NCBI RefSeq assembly: GCF_003841485.1
Contig: NZ_REFY01000001.1
Location: 248,001-312,000 of the forward strand
DNA: 64,000 bases
Source: Natrarchaeobius halalkaliphilus
GTDB lineage: Archaea > Halobacteriota > Halobacteria > Halobacteriales > Natrialbaceae
Reading direction: 5' to 3'
Positions 35,473 through 45,321 of the stretch are shown piece by piece (the first letter of the stretch is position 1; each line of letters starts with the position of its first letter). A program made the translations under genes and the position numbers. Under the pieces are notes generated by a model. The model did no database searches. It saw only the letters and a list, made by a program, of their open reading frames with translations, and had not been told where the DNA came from.

Positions 35473-36264
35473 ATGGATCTGGGACTCGTCGTCGGCGTCG
35501 TCGTTATCGGCCTCGTCCACGGGGTCTTGCCGGATCACGGGTGGCCAATCGCGGCGACGTACGCGCTCAACCGAAACCGACGGTTGCTGTACGGTCTCCT
35601 CGCAGCGGTGATTCTCGGAGCCGGACATCTCATCAGCAGCGTCGCGCTCGTGCTCGCGTACTTCTGGTTCAGCTCCTTCGCTGCGTTCGCTGAGGGTCCC
35701 TGGCTCGGGTACATCGCCGGAACGATTCTGATCGCACTCGGACTCTCCGAGTACCGTCACGGTGGCCACGCACACGGCCATCACGACGGCGAGAAGGGTC
35801 ACGATCACACCCACCACGACGAACACCACGAAGGCACCACCCACGACGGCCACGACCACCACCACGAGGACGGAGGCCATTCCCACGTCCATCACAGCGC
35901 CGAACCGGGCCTCGGCACGCGTGTTCGACGGGCGCTTCCGGGGGGCGGCGGTCACCATCATCTCAGCGAAGAACACGCCGAACGGGGCCTGATGGCCCTC
36001 GGTACGACGGCGCTCCTGCTCGGGTTCGCTCACGAGGAGCCGATTCAGATCCTGGCGATCTGCGTCGGAACGGAGGCCTGTCTCGAGTTGATGGTCGTCT
36101 ACTCGCTCGCCGTCATCGTCGCCATCGTCACGCCGACGTTGCTGTTGATCGCCGGCTACGAACACCACCGGGATCGGATCGAACGGTTCACACCCTATCT
36201 CCCGACGATCACCGCAGTCGTCCTGGTCGGGATGGGGCTCGCATTCATTACCGGACTGATCTGA
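35473..36264 (+). CDS. NicO/RcnA-like nickel-cobalt transporter
   Basis: A 263-residue membrane protein with about six helices. The first helices contain GLVHGVLPDHGWPI, the His-x4-Asp-type motif of Ni/Co transporters. A cytoplasmic loop at residues about 97-165 is packed with His and Asp (GGHAHGHHDG..., HDHTHHDEHHEG) and probably buffers or senses metal. A second metal motif is in LLLGFAHEEPIQI. Direction (export or uptake) cannot be told from sequence; RcnA-like export is more likely. Confidence 0.85.
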   Translation: MDLGLVVGVVVIGLVHGVLPDHGWPIAATYALNRNRRLLYGLLAAVILGAGHLISSVALVLAYFWFSSFAAFAEGPWLGYIAGTILIALGLSEYRHGGHAHGHHDGEKGHDHTHHDEHHEGTTHDGHDHHHEDGGHSHVHHSAEPGLGTRVRRALPGGGGHHHLSEEHAERGLMALGTTALLLGFAHEEPIQILAICVGTEACLELMVVYSLAVIVAIVTPTLLLIAGYEHHRDRIERFTPYLPTITAVVLVGMGLAFITGLI

Positions 36265-36288
36265 GCGCGAGCGAGTGCGCCAGTTCCG

Positions 36289-37292
36289 TCACCGAACGTT
36301 GACGTCAGAAATAACGAATTTCGAACCGCGCGGGTTCCGTTCGGATATCTCGATGGACCATCCGTGTTCCTCGACGACGTCTCGGACGATCGTCAGCCCG
36401 AGTCCGGTTCCGTTCGCCGTCGTCGAGTACCCGCTTTCGAACACCTTCTCGCTCTCGTCGGTTGAGATTCCCGGGCCGTCGTCCGCGACGTAAAAGCCGG
36501 ATTCGTCCTCGAGTTCACCCACGGTGACCGTCACGCCTTCGCCGCCGTGTTCGATCGCGTTTCGGATCAGGTTCTCGAGCAGTTGTCGCAGCCGGCGCGG
36601 ATTCGCATCGATCGACTGCTCGGTCTCGAGAACGAGTCCGGCGTCGGTCGTCGCCACCACGGACCAGCATGCCTCGGTGAGCGTGGCGAGATCGACCGGT
36701 TCCGTCGTTCCGACCTCCTCACCATCCCGTGCGAGAGCCAGAAGAGTGTCGATCAACGACTCCATTCGTTCGTGAGCGTTCGCCACCTCCTCGAAGTGTT
36801 CGGTCGCACCCGTCTCGCGGGCAAGTTCCAGACGGCCCGTCGCGACGTTCAACGGATTGCGCAGATCGTGGCTGACGACGCTCGCGAACTGCTCGAGGCG
36901 TTGATTCTTGCACTGTAGCGCCTGTTCCCGTTCGGCGTCGGATTCGCTGACCCGGTCGACTCGACCCACGTGTACGTGTCATCCGCTTTCCTGTGTCGAA
37001 ACTCGACCGTTTCGACGGTGTCTCCATCACGATCGACGATGGTGTGAAACGCAGCCATCACGCGCTCGCGATCCTCGGGATGAATGTAGTGGATAAGCGC
37101 GTCGCCGATCAGCGTCCGCTGTTCGTACCCGAAGACGCGTTCGATCGACGGGCTTTCGTACCGGATAGTAGCGTCTTCGTCGAGTACGGTGAGGAGGTTC
37201 GTCGAGTGTAACGGGAGTTGCTCGAGCGGAACCGTCGCTCCTGAATCCTCGGATACACGGTGTCCGTCATCCCCACTGCCAGTCACACCCAC
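36289..37292 (-). pseudogene. PAS-histidine kinase broken by a frameshifting deletion
   Basis: Two frames on the minus strand together make one sensor kinase. The first (to about 36905) encodes a PAS domain (IRYESPSIERVFGYEQRTL, DDTYTWVES). The second (36289 to about 36950) encodes the HisKA phospho-acceptor (EQFASVVSHDLRNPLNVATG) and an HATPase (NLIRNAIEHGG, VADDGPGIS, GTGLGLTIV). At the junction the PAS text ...NPTPNG and the linker text ...AEREQAL share the same bases CCGAACGGG in different frames. Roughly 20 codons between them are absent. A sequencing error is an alternative. Confidence 0.72.
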
Positions 37293-37599
37293 ACATTAGC
37301 GGGAGCGTCTATGACTCCTTCGGCTAACGGTCTGGAATCGAAGCAGTATCGGTCCAGTACGAACTATCCGATCGAAACGAAACGCTCGCTCCCGGCTGAA
37401 TTTCAACGCGTTCCCAACCCCATCTATTTTATGCTTATATCCGCCGAAATATTCGGCGCGGAGTGCCTTCTATCTATTTGTCATCTACCAAAGAAAAGGA
37501 GAAGCTCCGGCGGACTCGAGCCTTCGATCAGCCCGTGAGAACACGTCCAGTAGTCTGACTGTGCCAACCTATATGCGCCTATCTCGCATACGGTTAGTC
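37293..37599. other. Intergenic region
   Basis: No gene is supported. A/T-rich patches near 37420-37445 (TATTTTATGCTTATAT) and 37470-37500 probably hold promoter elements. Confidence 0.5.
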
Positions 37600-37761
37600 A
37601 TGCCCAGCGAGGTAGCGACAGCCGATCGATCGCGGTGTCGAAACTGCGGGTTCGAAGCACCGGGCGGCGGCGACGAGTGGATTCGAATCGAGGTTCCGAA
37701 ACTGGGGCGGATGACTCAGTGTCCGAACTGTGAGAGTACGGACGTCATTACGAGCAGGTGA
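37600..37761 (+). CDS. Small CPxC zinc-finger protein
   Basis: A 53-residue protein with CRNC (residues 13-16) and CPNC (about 41-44), spaced as one rubredoxin-type zinc knuckle. Core strands are DEWIRIEVPKLGRMTQ. It belongs to the large haloarchaeal group of small CPxCG-related zinc-finger proteins, some of which regulate growth, biofilm or stress responses. The start at MPSEVATADRS gives the shortest complete domain; an ATG 27 bp upstream is possible. Confidence 0.75.
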   Translation: MPSEVATADRSRCRNCGFEAPGGGDEWIRIEVPKLGRMTQCPNCESTDVITSR

Positions 37762-37847
37762 CTCGTTTCGACGACTAGGATAGCTACCGCGGACGACCGT
37801 CGGTTCCGGCGGACAGACTCTTGGTTCGCTCGCCCGTAGACTCGAGC

Positions 37848-38252
37848 GTGTCGAACCCATCCGAAACGGAACTGCCCACGACCGACGAGGAATGGCGAAC
37901 GCGACTCGACGACGAGGAGTATCGAATCCTTCGCGAATCCGGAACGGAACCGCCCTTCAGCGGCGAGTACGTCGACCACGAAGACGACGGCAGGTACACC
38001 TGCGCCGGCTGCGGTGCCGAACTGTTCGACTCCGAGACGAAATTCGAGTCAGGCTGTGGCTGGCCGAGTTTCTTCGACACCGACGACGACCGCATCGAGA
38101 CGCGAACCGACACCAGCCACGGCATGCGTCGCACCGAAGTCCTCTGTGGGACCTGCGGCGGCCACCTCGGGCACGTCTTCGACGACGGCCCGGAGCCGAC
38201 GGGCAAACGCTACTGCATCAACTCCGTCGCCCTCGAGTTCGACGACGAGTAA
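37848..38252 (+). CDS. msrB: Peptide-methionine (R)-S-oxide reductase
   Basis: A 134-residue MsrB. Zinc ligands are C52/C55 (TCAGC) and C100/C103 ([13 protein letters not shown]). The catalytic Cys is C123 in RYCINSVAL. The GCGWPSF substrate loop is at residues 70-76. It repairs oxidised methionine using thioredoxin-like donors. The GTG start at 37848 ([10 protein letters not shown]) fits the family; an upstream TTG would extend it by nine residues. Confidence 0.95.
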   Translation: MSNPSETELPTTDEEWRTRLDDEEYRILRESGTEPPFSGEYVDHEDDGRYTCAGCGAELFDSETKFESGCGWPSFFDTDDDRIETRTDTSHGMRRTEVLCGTCGGHLGHVFDDGPEPTGKRYCINSVALEFDDE

Positions 38253-38287
38253 CGCAGTAGATCCGAAGTTCTCGGTCGTCTCCCCGA

Positions 38288-38815
38288 TCAACGATCCGCG
38301 TCGGCCAGTAACTCACTCGCCGTCACGAGCGACTCCATCTCGACGCCAGCGTCCTCGACGTTCTCGCGTCCGCCTTCCTCGCGGTCGACGACGACGAGCG
38401 CACGCTCGACGGTCGCACCCGCCTCGCGAAGCGCCTCGACCGCGTCGACCAGACTCGTTCCGGTCGTCACGATATCCTCGAGCACCACGACCTCGTCGCC
38501 GTCCTCGAGTCGTCCCTCGATCAGGTTGCCGGTCCCGTACTCTTTGCGTTGTTTTCGTGCGATGACGTAGGGAACCCCGGCCGCGACGCTCGTCGTCGCA
38601 GCCAGGGGGACGCCGCCGAGGGCGACGCCGCCGAGCGTTTCGTCGTCGACGCGCTGTGCGAAGGCGTCCGCGATCGCCTCGAGACAGCGCGCGTCGGTCT
38701 CGAAGAGGTATTTGTCGACGTAGTACTCGCTGGTGCCGCCGTGGGAGAGTTCGAACTCCCCGAACTTGACGGCCTCCGCCTCGCGGAGCGCGTCGATGAG
38801 TTCCTGGTTGGTCAT
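38288..38815 (-). CDS. pyrE: Orotate phosphoribosyltransferase
   Basis: A 175-residue enzyme converting orotate and PRPP to orotidine monophosphate. The PRPP-binding motif [20 protein letters not shown] is near residues 110-130. [19 protein letters not shown] at residues 19-37 is the orotate side, and the flexible catalytic loop is [13 protein letters not shown]. It is the standard archaeal pyrE used as a selectable marker in haloarchaeal genetics. Start at MTNQELID is typical. Confidence 0.97.
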   Translation of the reverse strand: MTNQELIDALREAEAVKFGEFELSHGGTSEYYVDKYLFETDARCLEAIADAFAQRVDDETLGGVALGGVPLAATTSVAAGVPYVIARKQRKEYGTGNLIEGRLEDGDEVVVLEDIVTTGTSLVDAVEALREAGATVERALVVVDREEGGRENVEDAGVEMESLVTASELLADADR

Positions 38816-38919
38816 CGCTCGTAGGGGCGTTCCGAACCGAAATAAGCGGTGTGGAACGCCGCCACCAGGGTTCGCCTCGAGTCCGGAGGTTTTTGTTCGG
38901 ATGCGAAGAGAGCTAGGCG

Positions 38920-39882
38920 ATGACTCAGTTGCGTGCCGACGAACCGCACCCGGACGCCCGCGCGGTTCTCGAGGCGTATCACTCGACCAGCGTCCCCCCG
39001 TTCGACGAGATTTCGCCCGCAGAGGCGCGAACGATGATGGACACGATGTACAGTTCCGAGGAGCCGTCGATCGAACTCGAGTCCGTCTCCGAGCGATCGA
39101 TCGACGGGGCACGGGGCGAGGTTCCGGTTCGTATCTACGATTCCGGACAGAACACCGCAGGTTCCAGACCGATCATCCTCTACTTCCACGGCGGGGGCTG
39201 GGTGGTGGGAAGTCTCGACACCCACGACGAGACGTGTCGAAAGCTGGCCGCTGAATCGGGGTACCCCGTCGTAAGCGTCGGGTATCGCCTCGCACCCGAA
39301 CACCCCTTCCCCGAGGGACTGACCGACTGCTATCGGGCACTCGAGTGGCTCGCCGGAGCCGCACCGGAACTCGGTGCGGATCCGGATCGGATCGTTCTGG
39401 CGGGCGACAGCGCCGGCGGTAATCTGGCGGCTGCGACCGCACTCCTCGCACGCGATCGCGACGGCCCATCGGTCGCCTACCAGCTGTTGCTCTATCCGGT
39501 TACGGGCGACGCCTCCGAGACCGACGCCTACGAGGAGAACGCGGATGGGTATCTGCTCACGGCAGACGAGATGGAGTGGTTTCTGAGCCACTACCTCGCT
39601 CGGGACGTAGACGAGGGTAACGTCTACGCGCTGCCACGGCGGGCCGCCGACCTCACCGGTCTTCCCCCAGCGACGGTCCTGACGGCCGGTTTCGATCCGC
39701 TCCGTGACGACGGTGTGGCGTACGCCGACCGTCTCCAGGACGCCGGCGTTCCGGTTACCCTACGAAACTACGACGATCTGATCCACGGCTTCGTCGGCAT
39801 GCTCTCGGAGCCGATGGAGATCGAACGAGCCCACGACGCCGTCGACGACGTCGTCGATGACCTCCGGACGGCACTCGAGTAG
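38920..39882 (+). CDS. Alpha/beta-hydrolase esterase (HSL family)
   Basis: A 320-residue esterase or lipase. The oxyanion-hole motif is HGGGWVVGS (residues about 89-97), and the nucleophile elbow is GDSAGGN near residue 164. The acid residue lies in [10 protein letters not shown] near residue 263. The catalytic His lies in HGFVGM near residue 290. This is the hormone-sensitive-lipase family, active on short acyl esters. It stands alone, divergent from pyrE by about 100 bp. Confidence 0.93.
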   Translation: MTQLRADEPHPDARAVLEAYHSTSVPPFDEISPAEARTMMDTMYSSEEPSIELESVSERSIDGARGEVPVRIYDSGQNTAGSRPIILYFHGGGWVVGSLDTHDETCRKLAAESGYPVVSVGYRLAPEHPFPEGLTDCYRALEWLAGAAPELGADPDRIVLAGDSAGGNLAAATALLARDRDGPSVAYQLLLYPVTGDASETDAYEENADGYLLTADEMEWFLSHYLARDVDEGNVYALPRRAADLTGLPPATVLTAGFDPLRDDGVAYADRLQDAGVPVTLRNYDDLIHGFVGMLSEPMEIERAHDAVDDVVDDLRTALE

Positions 39883-39930
39883 CGCGATCGTGCCGCGTTC
39901 GTTCTCACAGCGTTCACACGCCGGCCGGGT

Positions 39931-41295
39931 TCACTGCGAGTTCGTCTGACTCTCCGGTGTCGTGACGCGCACTTTCGCGTTCTCGGGGGTCGAGTCATCC
40001 TCGATAACGTGACGATCTGGAAGTTCGGGTTCCGGCTCTCGACCGACCGTAAAGAAGCGCTCGGTCCGCGTGAGCTCCGTCGTCGCCGGACTCGGTTTCG
40101 TGATCTGTTCGAACTCGATCGCGACGCCTTCCGGCTCGTCAGCGATACGCACCGCGGCCAGTTGATATGACGGATAGAAGACCGGCGGTAGGATACCGAT
40201 GATGCCGTCCCGGCGGTGGAGTCGCTTGAGCCACGTCCCGCTGTTGACCAACACGCCGCCGTCGACCGTCCGGATCGTCGGTCGGTGAGTGTGACCGTAA
40301 CAGAAGATCGACGTCTCCGGCTGCTCGTCGAAGACCTCGCGAGCGGCCTCCTCGTACGGCGCTTCGGGGTCGACGGTGAGTTCGGTCTCGAAGACCCCGA
40401 AGCGGTCGATCGTCTTCCTGATATCGCGGCGGATGAAATACAGCGGAATGCCGACGAGCAACAACAGGCCGGCGACGCCGATATTGAGCGCGAGAGCGAA
40501 CCATGCCGCCGTCCCGGCCCTGCCGAACTGACCGAGGAACGTCACGGCCTCGTCGATCGGTATCGACCAGACGCCCACCAGATCGAGCCCGACCACCACC
40601 GCGAGAATCGCGCTGATGTTGAACAGCAACAAAAACGGAAACAGCGAGTACCGCAAGAGCGGGTTCATCTCGCGATAGAAGTACTTCGAAAAGAGCCAGA
40701 CCGGCATCCGTTCGGTCGGCGTCACCGCCTGAACGTCCTTTAACCAGTTGTACCGGCCGCGGTCGGAGAGATGTCCCGCACGGCTCGTAACGAGCGTGTT
40801 GTAGTAGTAGCCAAGCGGCGTCGAGTGGGGGTTTCCCCAGTCTTCGATTCGATTGTTGGAATCGCGCTGGTGTCCGTGCTCGAAGTGAATCGCTTGCCCC
40901 CCGACCGACCGGTTGATGGACTGCTCCGGGACGAGATCGACGTTGTACGCCCCGAACCGTTCGACGTACTCGTCGTACGCCGCGAGCTCGTGATCGTGGT
41001 TCCCCGGCAACAGCGTTATCTGTGTGTTCTCGCCGGTCGCCCGAAGTTGTTCGAACAGCTCAGGATACGTCTCCTCGAGCATCTCGAATTTCTCGATCCC
41101 GTCGACCGTCGTGAACTCCCAGAGCCCGAACGCGTCGCCGTTGATTATCAACTCGGCGTTCTCGTCCGTCGTCTCTAATCCCTCGAGAAAGGCGAGCAAC
41201 TCGTCGAGAAAGTCGACTTCCTCGAGTTGTTCGTCGCCGCCGATGTGAAGGTCACTGATAACGTAGTAGACCCGATCATCGGTTTCTGTGGCCAT
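39931..41295 (-). CDS. Membrane-anchored metallophosphoesterase
   Basis: A 454-residue calcineurin-like phosphoesterase. Metal motifs are ISDLHIGG (residues about 12-19), INGDAFG (about 52-58), LPGNHDHE (about 93-100), HFEHGHQ near 140 and YGHTHRP near 350. Two hydrophobic segments (LFPFLLLFNISAILAVVVGL and WFALALNIGVAGLLLLVGIP, residues about 210-290) sit within the domain as a membrane hairpin. This resembles UDP-diacylglucosamine or related lipid phosphoesterases. Substrate is unknown. Confidence 0.88.
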   Translation of the reverse strand: MATETDDRVYYVISDLHIGGDEQLEEVDFLDELLAFLEGLETTDENAELIINGDAFGLWEFTTVDGIEKFEMLEETYPELFEQLRATGENTQITLLPGNHDHELAAYDEYVERFGAYNVDLVPEQSINRSVGGQAIHFEHGHQRDSNNRIEDWGNPHSTPLGYYYNTLVTSRAGHLSDRGRYNWLKDVQAVTPTERMPVWLFSKYFYREMNPLLRYSLFPFLLLFNISAILAVVVGLDLVGVWSIPIDEAVTFLGQFGRAGTAAWFALALNIGVAGLLLLVGIPLYFIRRDIRKTIDRFGVFETELTVDPEAPYEEAAREVFDEQPETSIFCYGHTHRPTIRTVDGGVLVNSGTWLKRLHRRDGIIGILPPVFYPSYQLAAVRIADEPEGVAIEFEQITKPSPATTELTRTERFFTVGREPEPELPDRHVIEDDSTPENAKVRVTTPESQTNSQ

Positions 41296-41634
41296 CGCCC
41301 GCAACCTCTGGGTCCATCTAAAAAGGTGTTGTGATCAGACTCACGAGCGCTCTCGGTTTCCGGTCACGGCCTCGCGTTGCTCAACGGCTGCGCCTTTCTC
41401 GCGGCTACGCCGCTCGTATTCTCGAGGCTTCGTTCGCGTTGCTCACGGCTTCGCCGCTCGCATTTCTGCGGTTCTCACTCCCTGCGGTCGTTCCGAACCG
41501 CACTACGTTCACTCCGCCTCGCCTTTCTCCACGGGTCGGCTTCGCCTCCCCGTTTCGATACGAGGCTTCGTTTACTCAGCCTCGCCTTGCTCACGGCTGC
41601 GCCGTTCGCGTTCTCGAGGCGTCGCTCACTACGT
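41296..41634. repeat. Degenerate self-similar repeats between two genes
   Basis: About 330 bp of decayed direct repeats built on words such as CTCACGGCT, GCGCCGTTCGCGTT and CTCGAGGCTTCG. A 32-bp block starting CACTACGTTCACTCC is identical at 41501-41532 and 41627-41658; the second copy covers the stop codon and last codons of the rhodanese gene. No gene is supported. The pattern suggests slippage or repeated capture of the gene's 3' end. Confidence 0.8.
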
Positions 41635-42498
41635 TCACTCCGCCTCGCCTTTCTCCACCGGCGCATTAACCAGATTACCCCACTCGGTCCAGGAGCCGTC
41701 GTAGTTGACGGTGTCCTCGTAGCCGAGCAGTTCGTGGAGTGCGAACCAGGCGACCGACGACCGCTCACCGATGCGGCAGTAGGCGACGGTCGTCTCGTCG
41801 CCGGTGATCTCTTCGTCGGCGTACAGCTCCTCGAGTTCGTCGCGGTCCTTGAAAGTGCCGTCGTCGTTCGTGACTGCCGCCCACGAGATGTTCTTCGCAC
41901 CGGGGATGTGGCCGCCGCGCTGGGCGGTCTCCTGCAGTCCCGGCGGGGCGAGGATCTCGCCGCTGAACTCCTCGGGCGAGCGGACGTCGACGAGCGGGAC
42001 GCCACGGTCGATCGCGTTCTCGACGTCCTCGCGGTAGGCGCGGATGTTCTCGCGCGGGCCGGCGGCGTCGTACTCGACCGCAGGGAAGTCGGGGTCGTCG
42101 TCGGTCGTCGGATAGTCGTTCTCGAGCCAGTACTCGCGACCGCCGTCTAACAGGTAGACGTCCTCGTGGCCGTAGTACTTGAGCTGCCAGTACGTGTAGG
42201 CGGCGAACCAGTTCGAGTTGTCGCCGTAGAGGACGATCGTCGAGTCCTCGCTGATTCCGTGGCTGCCGAGTAGTTCCTCGAAGTCGGCCTTCTCGAGAAC
42301 GTCGCGTCGCGTCTGGTCTTGCAGCTGTGTCTCCCAGTTGAACCCGATCGCGCCGGGAGCGTGGGCCTCCTCGTATGCTTCCGTGTCGACGTCGACCTCG
42401 ACCAGCCGGAGGTCGGAGTCGTCGTCTCGGAAGTCCTCGAGTCGGTCTTCGACCCAGTCGGCGGTGACGAGTACGTCGTTGGCGTAGTCAGTTGCCAT
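41635..42498 (-). CDS. Thiosulfate sulfurtransferase (two-domain rhodanese)
   Basis: A 287-residue tandem rhodanese. The inactive N-terminal domain (residues about 5-130) contains LVEVDVDTEAYEEAHAPGAI. The active C-terminal domain has LVDVRSPEEFSG and the catalytic loop AYCRIGERSS near residue 236, where Cys carries the persulfide. It transfers sulfane sulfur to cyanide or thiols. Its last codons lie inside a low-complexity repeat. A second rhodanese gene is divergent 281 bp away. Confidence 0.95.
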   Translation of the reverse strand: MATDYANDVLVTADWVEDRLEDFRDDDSDLRLVEVDVDTEAYEEAHAPGAIGFNWETQLQDQTRRDVLEKADFEELLGSHGISEDSTIVLYGDNSNWFAAYTYWQLKYYGHEDVYLLDGGREYWLENDYPTTDDDPDFPAVEYDAAGPRENIRAYREDVENAIDRGVPLVDVRSPEEFSGEILAPPGLQETAQRGGHIPGAKNISWAAVTNDDGTFKDRDELEELYADEEITGDETTVAYCRIGERSSVAWFALHELLGYEDTVNYDGSWTEWGNLVNAPVEKGEAE

Positions 42499-42779
42499 AC
42501 TCGAGTACACGGGTGGAAGGGTCATAGAACCATCCTAACCGGACAATTCGGACACGGCTCTACCGTCACGGAGATGGTTGCCGCTACCTCGGACGCCCGA
42601 TTCGAGGGAAAATTCGACCGCCGTCCACGTCCGCCGGTTTATACTCCCCCCGGACATCTGCGTTGTCAACGGATTCATAGATCGGCACCGAACGAGCAAA
42701 TATTGCCACAAGCTCGGTACCACGGGGAGACGTGCCGGGAACCGTGCGTTATCACCGCCGGGATGCGTTCGGTCGGTCG

Positions 42780-43574
42780 ATGGACGAATCCGTCGTCGTC
42801 TCACCCGACTGGCTGGCAACGCATCTCGAGGAGCCCCGGATACGCGTCGTCGACGTCAGAGACCCCTGGGAGTACGACGGCATCGGGCACGTTCCCGGGG
42901 CGGTCAGCATTCCGTTCGAGAGCTACCGCGACGAGAGCGATGTCGACCGCGGGACGCTGCCCGGCCCCGACGCGTTCGCGTCGCTGCTCTCGGAGGTCGG
43001 CGTCACCCCTGACGACACGATCGTCGCCTACGACGACACCCACGGTGTCTTCGCCGCCCGATTCGTACTCACGGCCCTCGAGTACGGCCACGACGACGTC
43101 CGCCTGCTCGACGGCGATTACAGCGCCTGGAACCGCGCTCACGAGACGACGACCGACGCCCCCGATCCCGGGTCCGCCGAGTACGGGGCCGATCCGCTTG
43201 CGCGCGAGGAGAGCCCGCTCGTTGGACTCGAGGCGGTCGAGGACGCCCTCGAGCGCGACGCCGTCTTCGTCGACACGCGCGAACGAGGGGAGTTCGAAGA
43301 GGCTCGCTTACCGGGAGCGGTGCGCTTCGACTGGCGTGAGGTGGTCGACGACGAGACGCGACGACTGAAACCCGAGGCCGAACTCGAGGAGCTACTGTCG
43401 GACCACGGAATCACCCGCGGGCGCGAGATCGTCCTCTATTGCAACACCGCTCGCCGGATCAGCCACACGTACGTCGTCCTCCGGGCGCTCGGCTACGAGG
43501 ACGTCGCCTTCTACGAGGGGAGCCTGACGGAGTGGCTGGCGAACGACGGCGAGGTCGAAACTGGAGCCGTCTGA
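42780..43574 (+). CDS. Two-domain rhodanese-like sulfurtransferase
   Basis: A 264-residue protein. The N-terminal rhodanese domain has VVDVRDPWEYDGIGHVPGA, and the C-terminal one has FVDTRERGEFEEARLPGA. The active-site loop is LYCNTARRISH, with Cys present but a loop unlike the CRxGx(R/T) loop of its neighbour, so substrate or acceptor probably differs. The start at MDESVVVSPDW matches the neighbouring paralogue. Divergent arrangement suggests a duplicated sulfur-transfer pair. Confidence 0.9.
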   Translation: MDESVVVSPDWLATHLEEPRIRVVDVRDPWEYDGIGHVPGAVSIPFESYRDESDVDRGTLPGPDAFASLLSEVGVTPDDTIVAYDDTHGVFAARFVLTALEYGHDDVRLLDGDYSAWNRAHETTTDAPDPGSAEYGADPLAREESPLVGLEAVEDALERDAVFVDTRERGEFEEARLPGAVRFDWREVVDDETRRLKPEAELEELLSDHGITRGREIVLYCNTARRISHTYVVLRALGYEDVAFYEGSLTEWLANDGEVETGAV

Positions 43575-43740
43575 TCCGACGCGAGGGGGATTCGTCGTTC
43601 GTCGTGTGCGTCGGATTCCGTCGGTCAGGGCGCGTTTCGGCTGTCGCTTCGCTCGAGGATCGCCGGGTTTCGATGGGTTCGGAACGGAGAACCGGGAAGC
43701 GACGCTCGGCCGCACCGGCACACAGTGACACCAGTCCGTA

Positions 43741-43962
43741 TCAATCCTCTTCCCAGTAGTACAACTCCTCTCTCGGCGCAGCACACGACGGACAGGTCTC
43801 GGGCAGTCTCTCCTCGAGCCGTCCCATCTCGCCGCAGTTCCAGCACCGCCACATGCTGTACCCGCGACCGGCGGAATCGAGCGGCTCGCCGATGGGGATC
43901 TCGGTCTCCTCCTTGTTTCTGAGTTCACTGCGTCCTCGGCGGCGCTCGCGTTCGTAACGCAT
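43741..43962 (-). CDS. Rubredoxin-like zinc-ribbon protein
   Basis: A 73-residue protein. The basic N-terminus is followed by MWRCWNCGEMG (residues about 37-47) and LPETCPSCAAPREELYYWEED, giving two CxxC pairs 15 residues apart. This is a rubredoxin- or rubrerythrin-C-type knuckle that could bind Zn or Fe. It is common as a stand-alone haloarchaeal protein of unknown role. Confidence 0.8.
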   Translation of the reverse strand: MRYERERRRGRSELRNKEETEIPIGEPLDSAGRGYSMWRCWNCGEMGRLEERLPETCPSCAAPREELYYWEED

Positions 43963-44042
43963 AGTGACCTACGTACGACTCGAGTCGTGTTAAATGGTAA
44001 CGATGGACGTTCGGCGTGACTGATGCGGACTACTGTCGCTGC

Positions 44043-44897
44043 TCACGCCGGAGTATAGCGCACCCGCTCGTGGTCCTCGCCAACGACGACGACGAGCGTC
44101 GGCTCCGATCGGGTAACGTCGCAGTCGTCGCCGCGTTCGACGGCGAGCGCGAGTTCGTCCGCATCGACGTCGACGGTGAACTGGGCCGTGAGGTCGGCGC
44201 TGTATGCATCGTTCCCGCCGACGGCCTCCGGCTGCTGGTAGCTCCCTGGGTCGTACCCCACGTGTACGTGTTCGTCGGCGATTTCGTCCGTCCCGACGAC
44301 GCAGCCGCGTACGCCGGGCATATCGAGTGGCCGAGTGAAGACGAACTCGTTCGTCGCGGTGACCGTCCCGAGGTGTCTTTCAACTCGAACCGTGTCGCCG
44401 CCGGAGGCGTCGTCCGGAACGGTCACGGTGACGCGCTCTTCGAGTTCCGCCCCGTACGAGATACCGCCGCCAGCGACGTCAGCACCGACGAAGACGAGGC
44501 TGACGGCGAGCAGCGCGACGACGATCAGGCCCGCGATCCGGAGAGGGACCGCCAACCGGTACTCGCGGACGCCGTAGCCGAGGCCGATGAACAGCGCCGC
44601 CGAGACGGCGAGCACCAGAAAGATACCCGTCTCCCAGAGTTGGTAGCGACTGACGACGTACCACAGGAAGACGGCGTAGGTGATCGCCGCGAGCGCGAAC
44701 GCCACCGGGTCGAGGAGGTCGCGCTCGAGGGCGAGGCCGGCGACGAAGAAGGCGACGAACAGGACGAACAGCAAGGCAGCAGTTACCGTGATCGAGAGCC
44801 CGAACACCACGTCGCGGACGAAGTACAGTAGCGCGCCGAGCGCGAACGCGATGCCGAGCGCGTACAGTACTTTCCCGCCGTCGAGGTCGAGGTTCAT
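44043..44897 (-). CDS. Haloarchaeal membrane protein of unknown function
   Basis: A 284-residue protein. About six hydrophobic helices occupy residues 8-155 (first KVLYALGIAFALGALLYFV, last IAGLIVVALLAVSLVFVGAD). They are followed by an exported or cytoplasmic beta-rich domain (residues about 165-284; VTVTVPDDASGGDTVRVERH, VGYDPGSYQQPEAVGG). I do not recognise a named family. Start at MNLDLDGGK removes a basic upstream extension. Confidence 0.75.
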   Translation of the reverse strand: MNLDLDGGKVLYALGIAFALGALLYFVRDVVFGLSITVTAALLFVLFVAFFVAGLALERDLLDPVAFALAAITYAVFLWYVVSRYQLWETGIFLVLAVSAALFIGLGYGVREYRLAVPLRIAGLIVVALLAVSLVFVGADVAGGGISYGAELEERVTVTVPDDASGGDTVRVERHLGTVTATNEFVFTRPLDMPGVRGCVVGTDEIADEHVHVGYDPGSYQQPEAVGGNDAYSADLTAQFTVDVDADELALAVERGDDCDVTRSEPTLVVVVGEDHERVRYTPA

Positions 44898-45321
44898 GGA
44901 GGGACACCTAGTCGTATCAGCCGTCCGCAATGAATATTGCGCTGTAGGGGGCGGACAACACGTTCTCCCGGTTTCGCTCGAGCGATCGAGGCGAACCACT
45001 GTGGCGTGCGTTCGGTTCGCTCGAGCGCGGCGAGATGGGGTCGGCGTCGCCATCGTGGTCGCCAATATCCTCGAGAAGAAGGCCTCTCTAACAATACTTC
45101 GATAAGCAAAGTAGCTTTGGAAAGGAAAGTAACTTCGATAACCGGACCACGTGCTCGATAGTCGAGGGGCGAAGGCGGGACGTCTCCGATCCGACGACGG
45201 CCGGCTTGGCCGTTCTCACGCGGTCGCCGAGCGGCGTCGACCGTGAGCGAGCGGGTGGGTAGTTGGCGTAAACCGGATCATACTGAAGCCGTTCCGGGTG
45301 TTCCGAATCGACGAGCCTATC
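44898..45321. other. Intergenic region
   Basis: No gene is supported. Two similar AT-rich words, CTTCGATAAGCAAAGTA and AGTAACTTCGATAACCGG, lie at about 45099-45145 and may be promoter or regulator sites for the downstream zinc-ribbon gene. Confidence 0.45.

Noticed and set aside
35762-35992. Thr-rich small frame within the nickel/cobalt transporter gene
   Set aside because: It is the shifted reading of the His-rich loop.
37590-37600. CATACGGTTAGTC as another palindromic-repeat copy
   Set aside because: Only seven bases match the repeat end and no arm or core is present.
41296-41634. CRISPR-like array
   Set aside because: The repeated words are degenerate, of uneven spacing and without uniform spacers. 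There are no cas genes in the window.
43725-43745. AGTCCGTATCAATCC as a repeat fragment
   Set aside because: The match is too short and lacks the TTACCGG arm.
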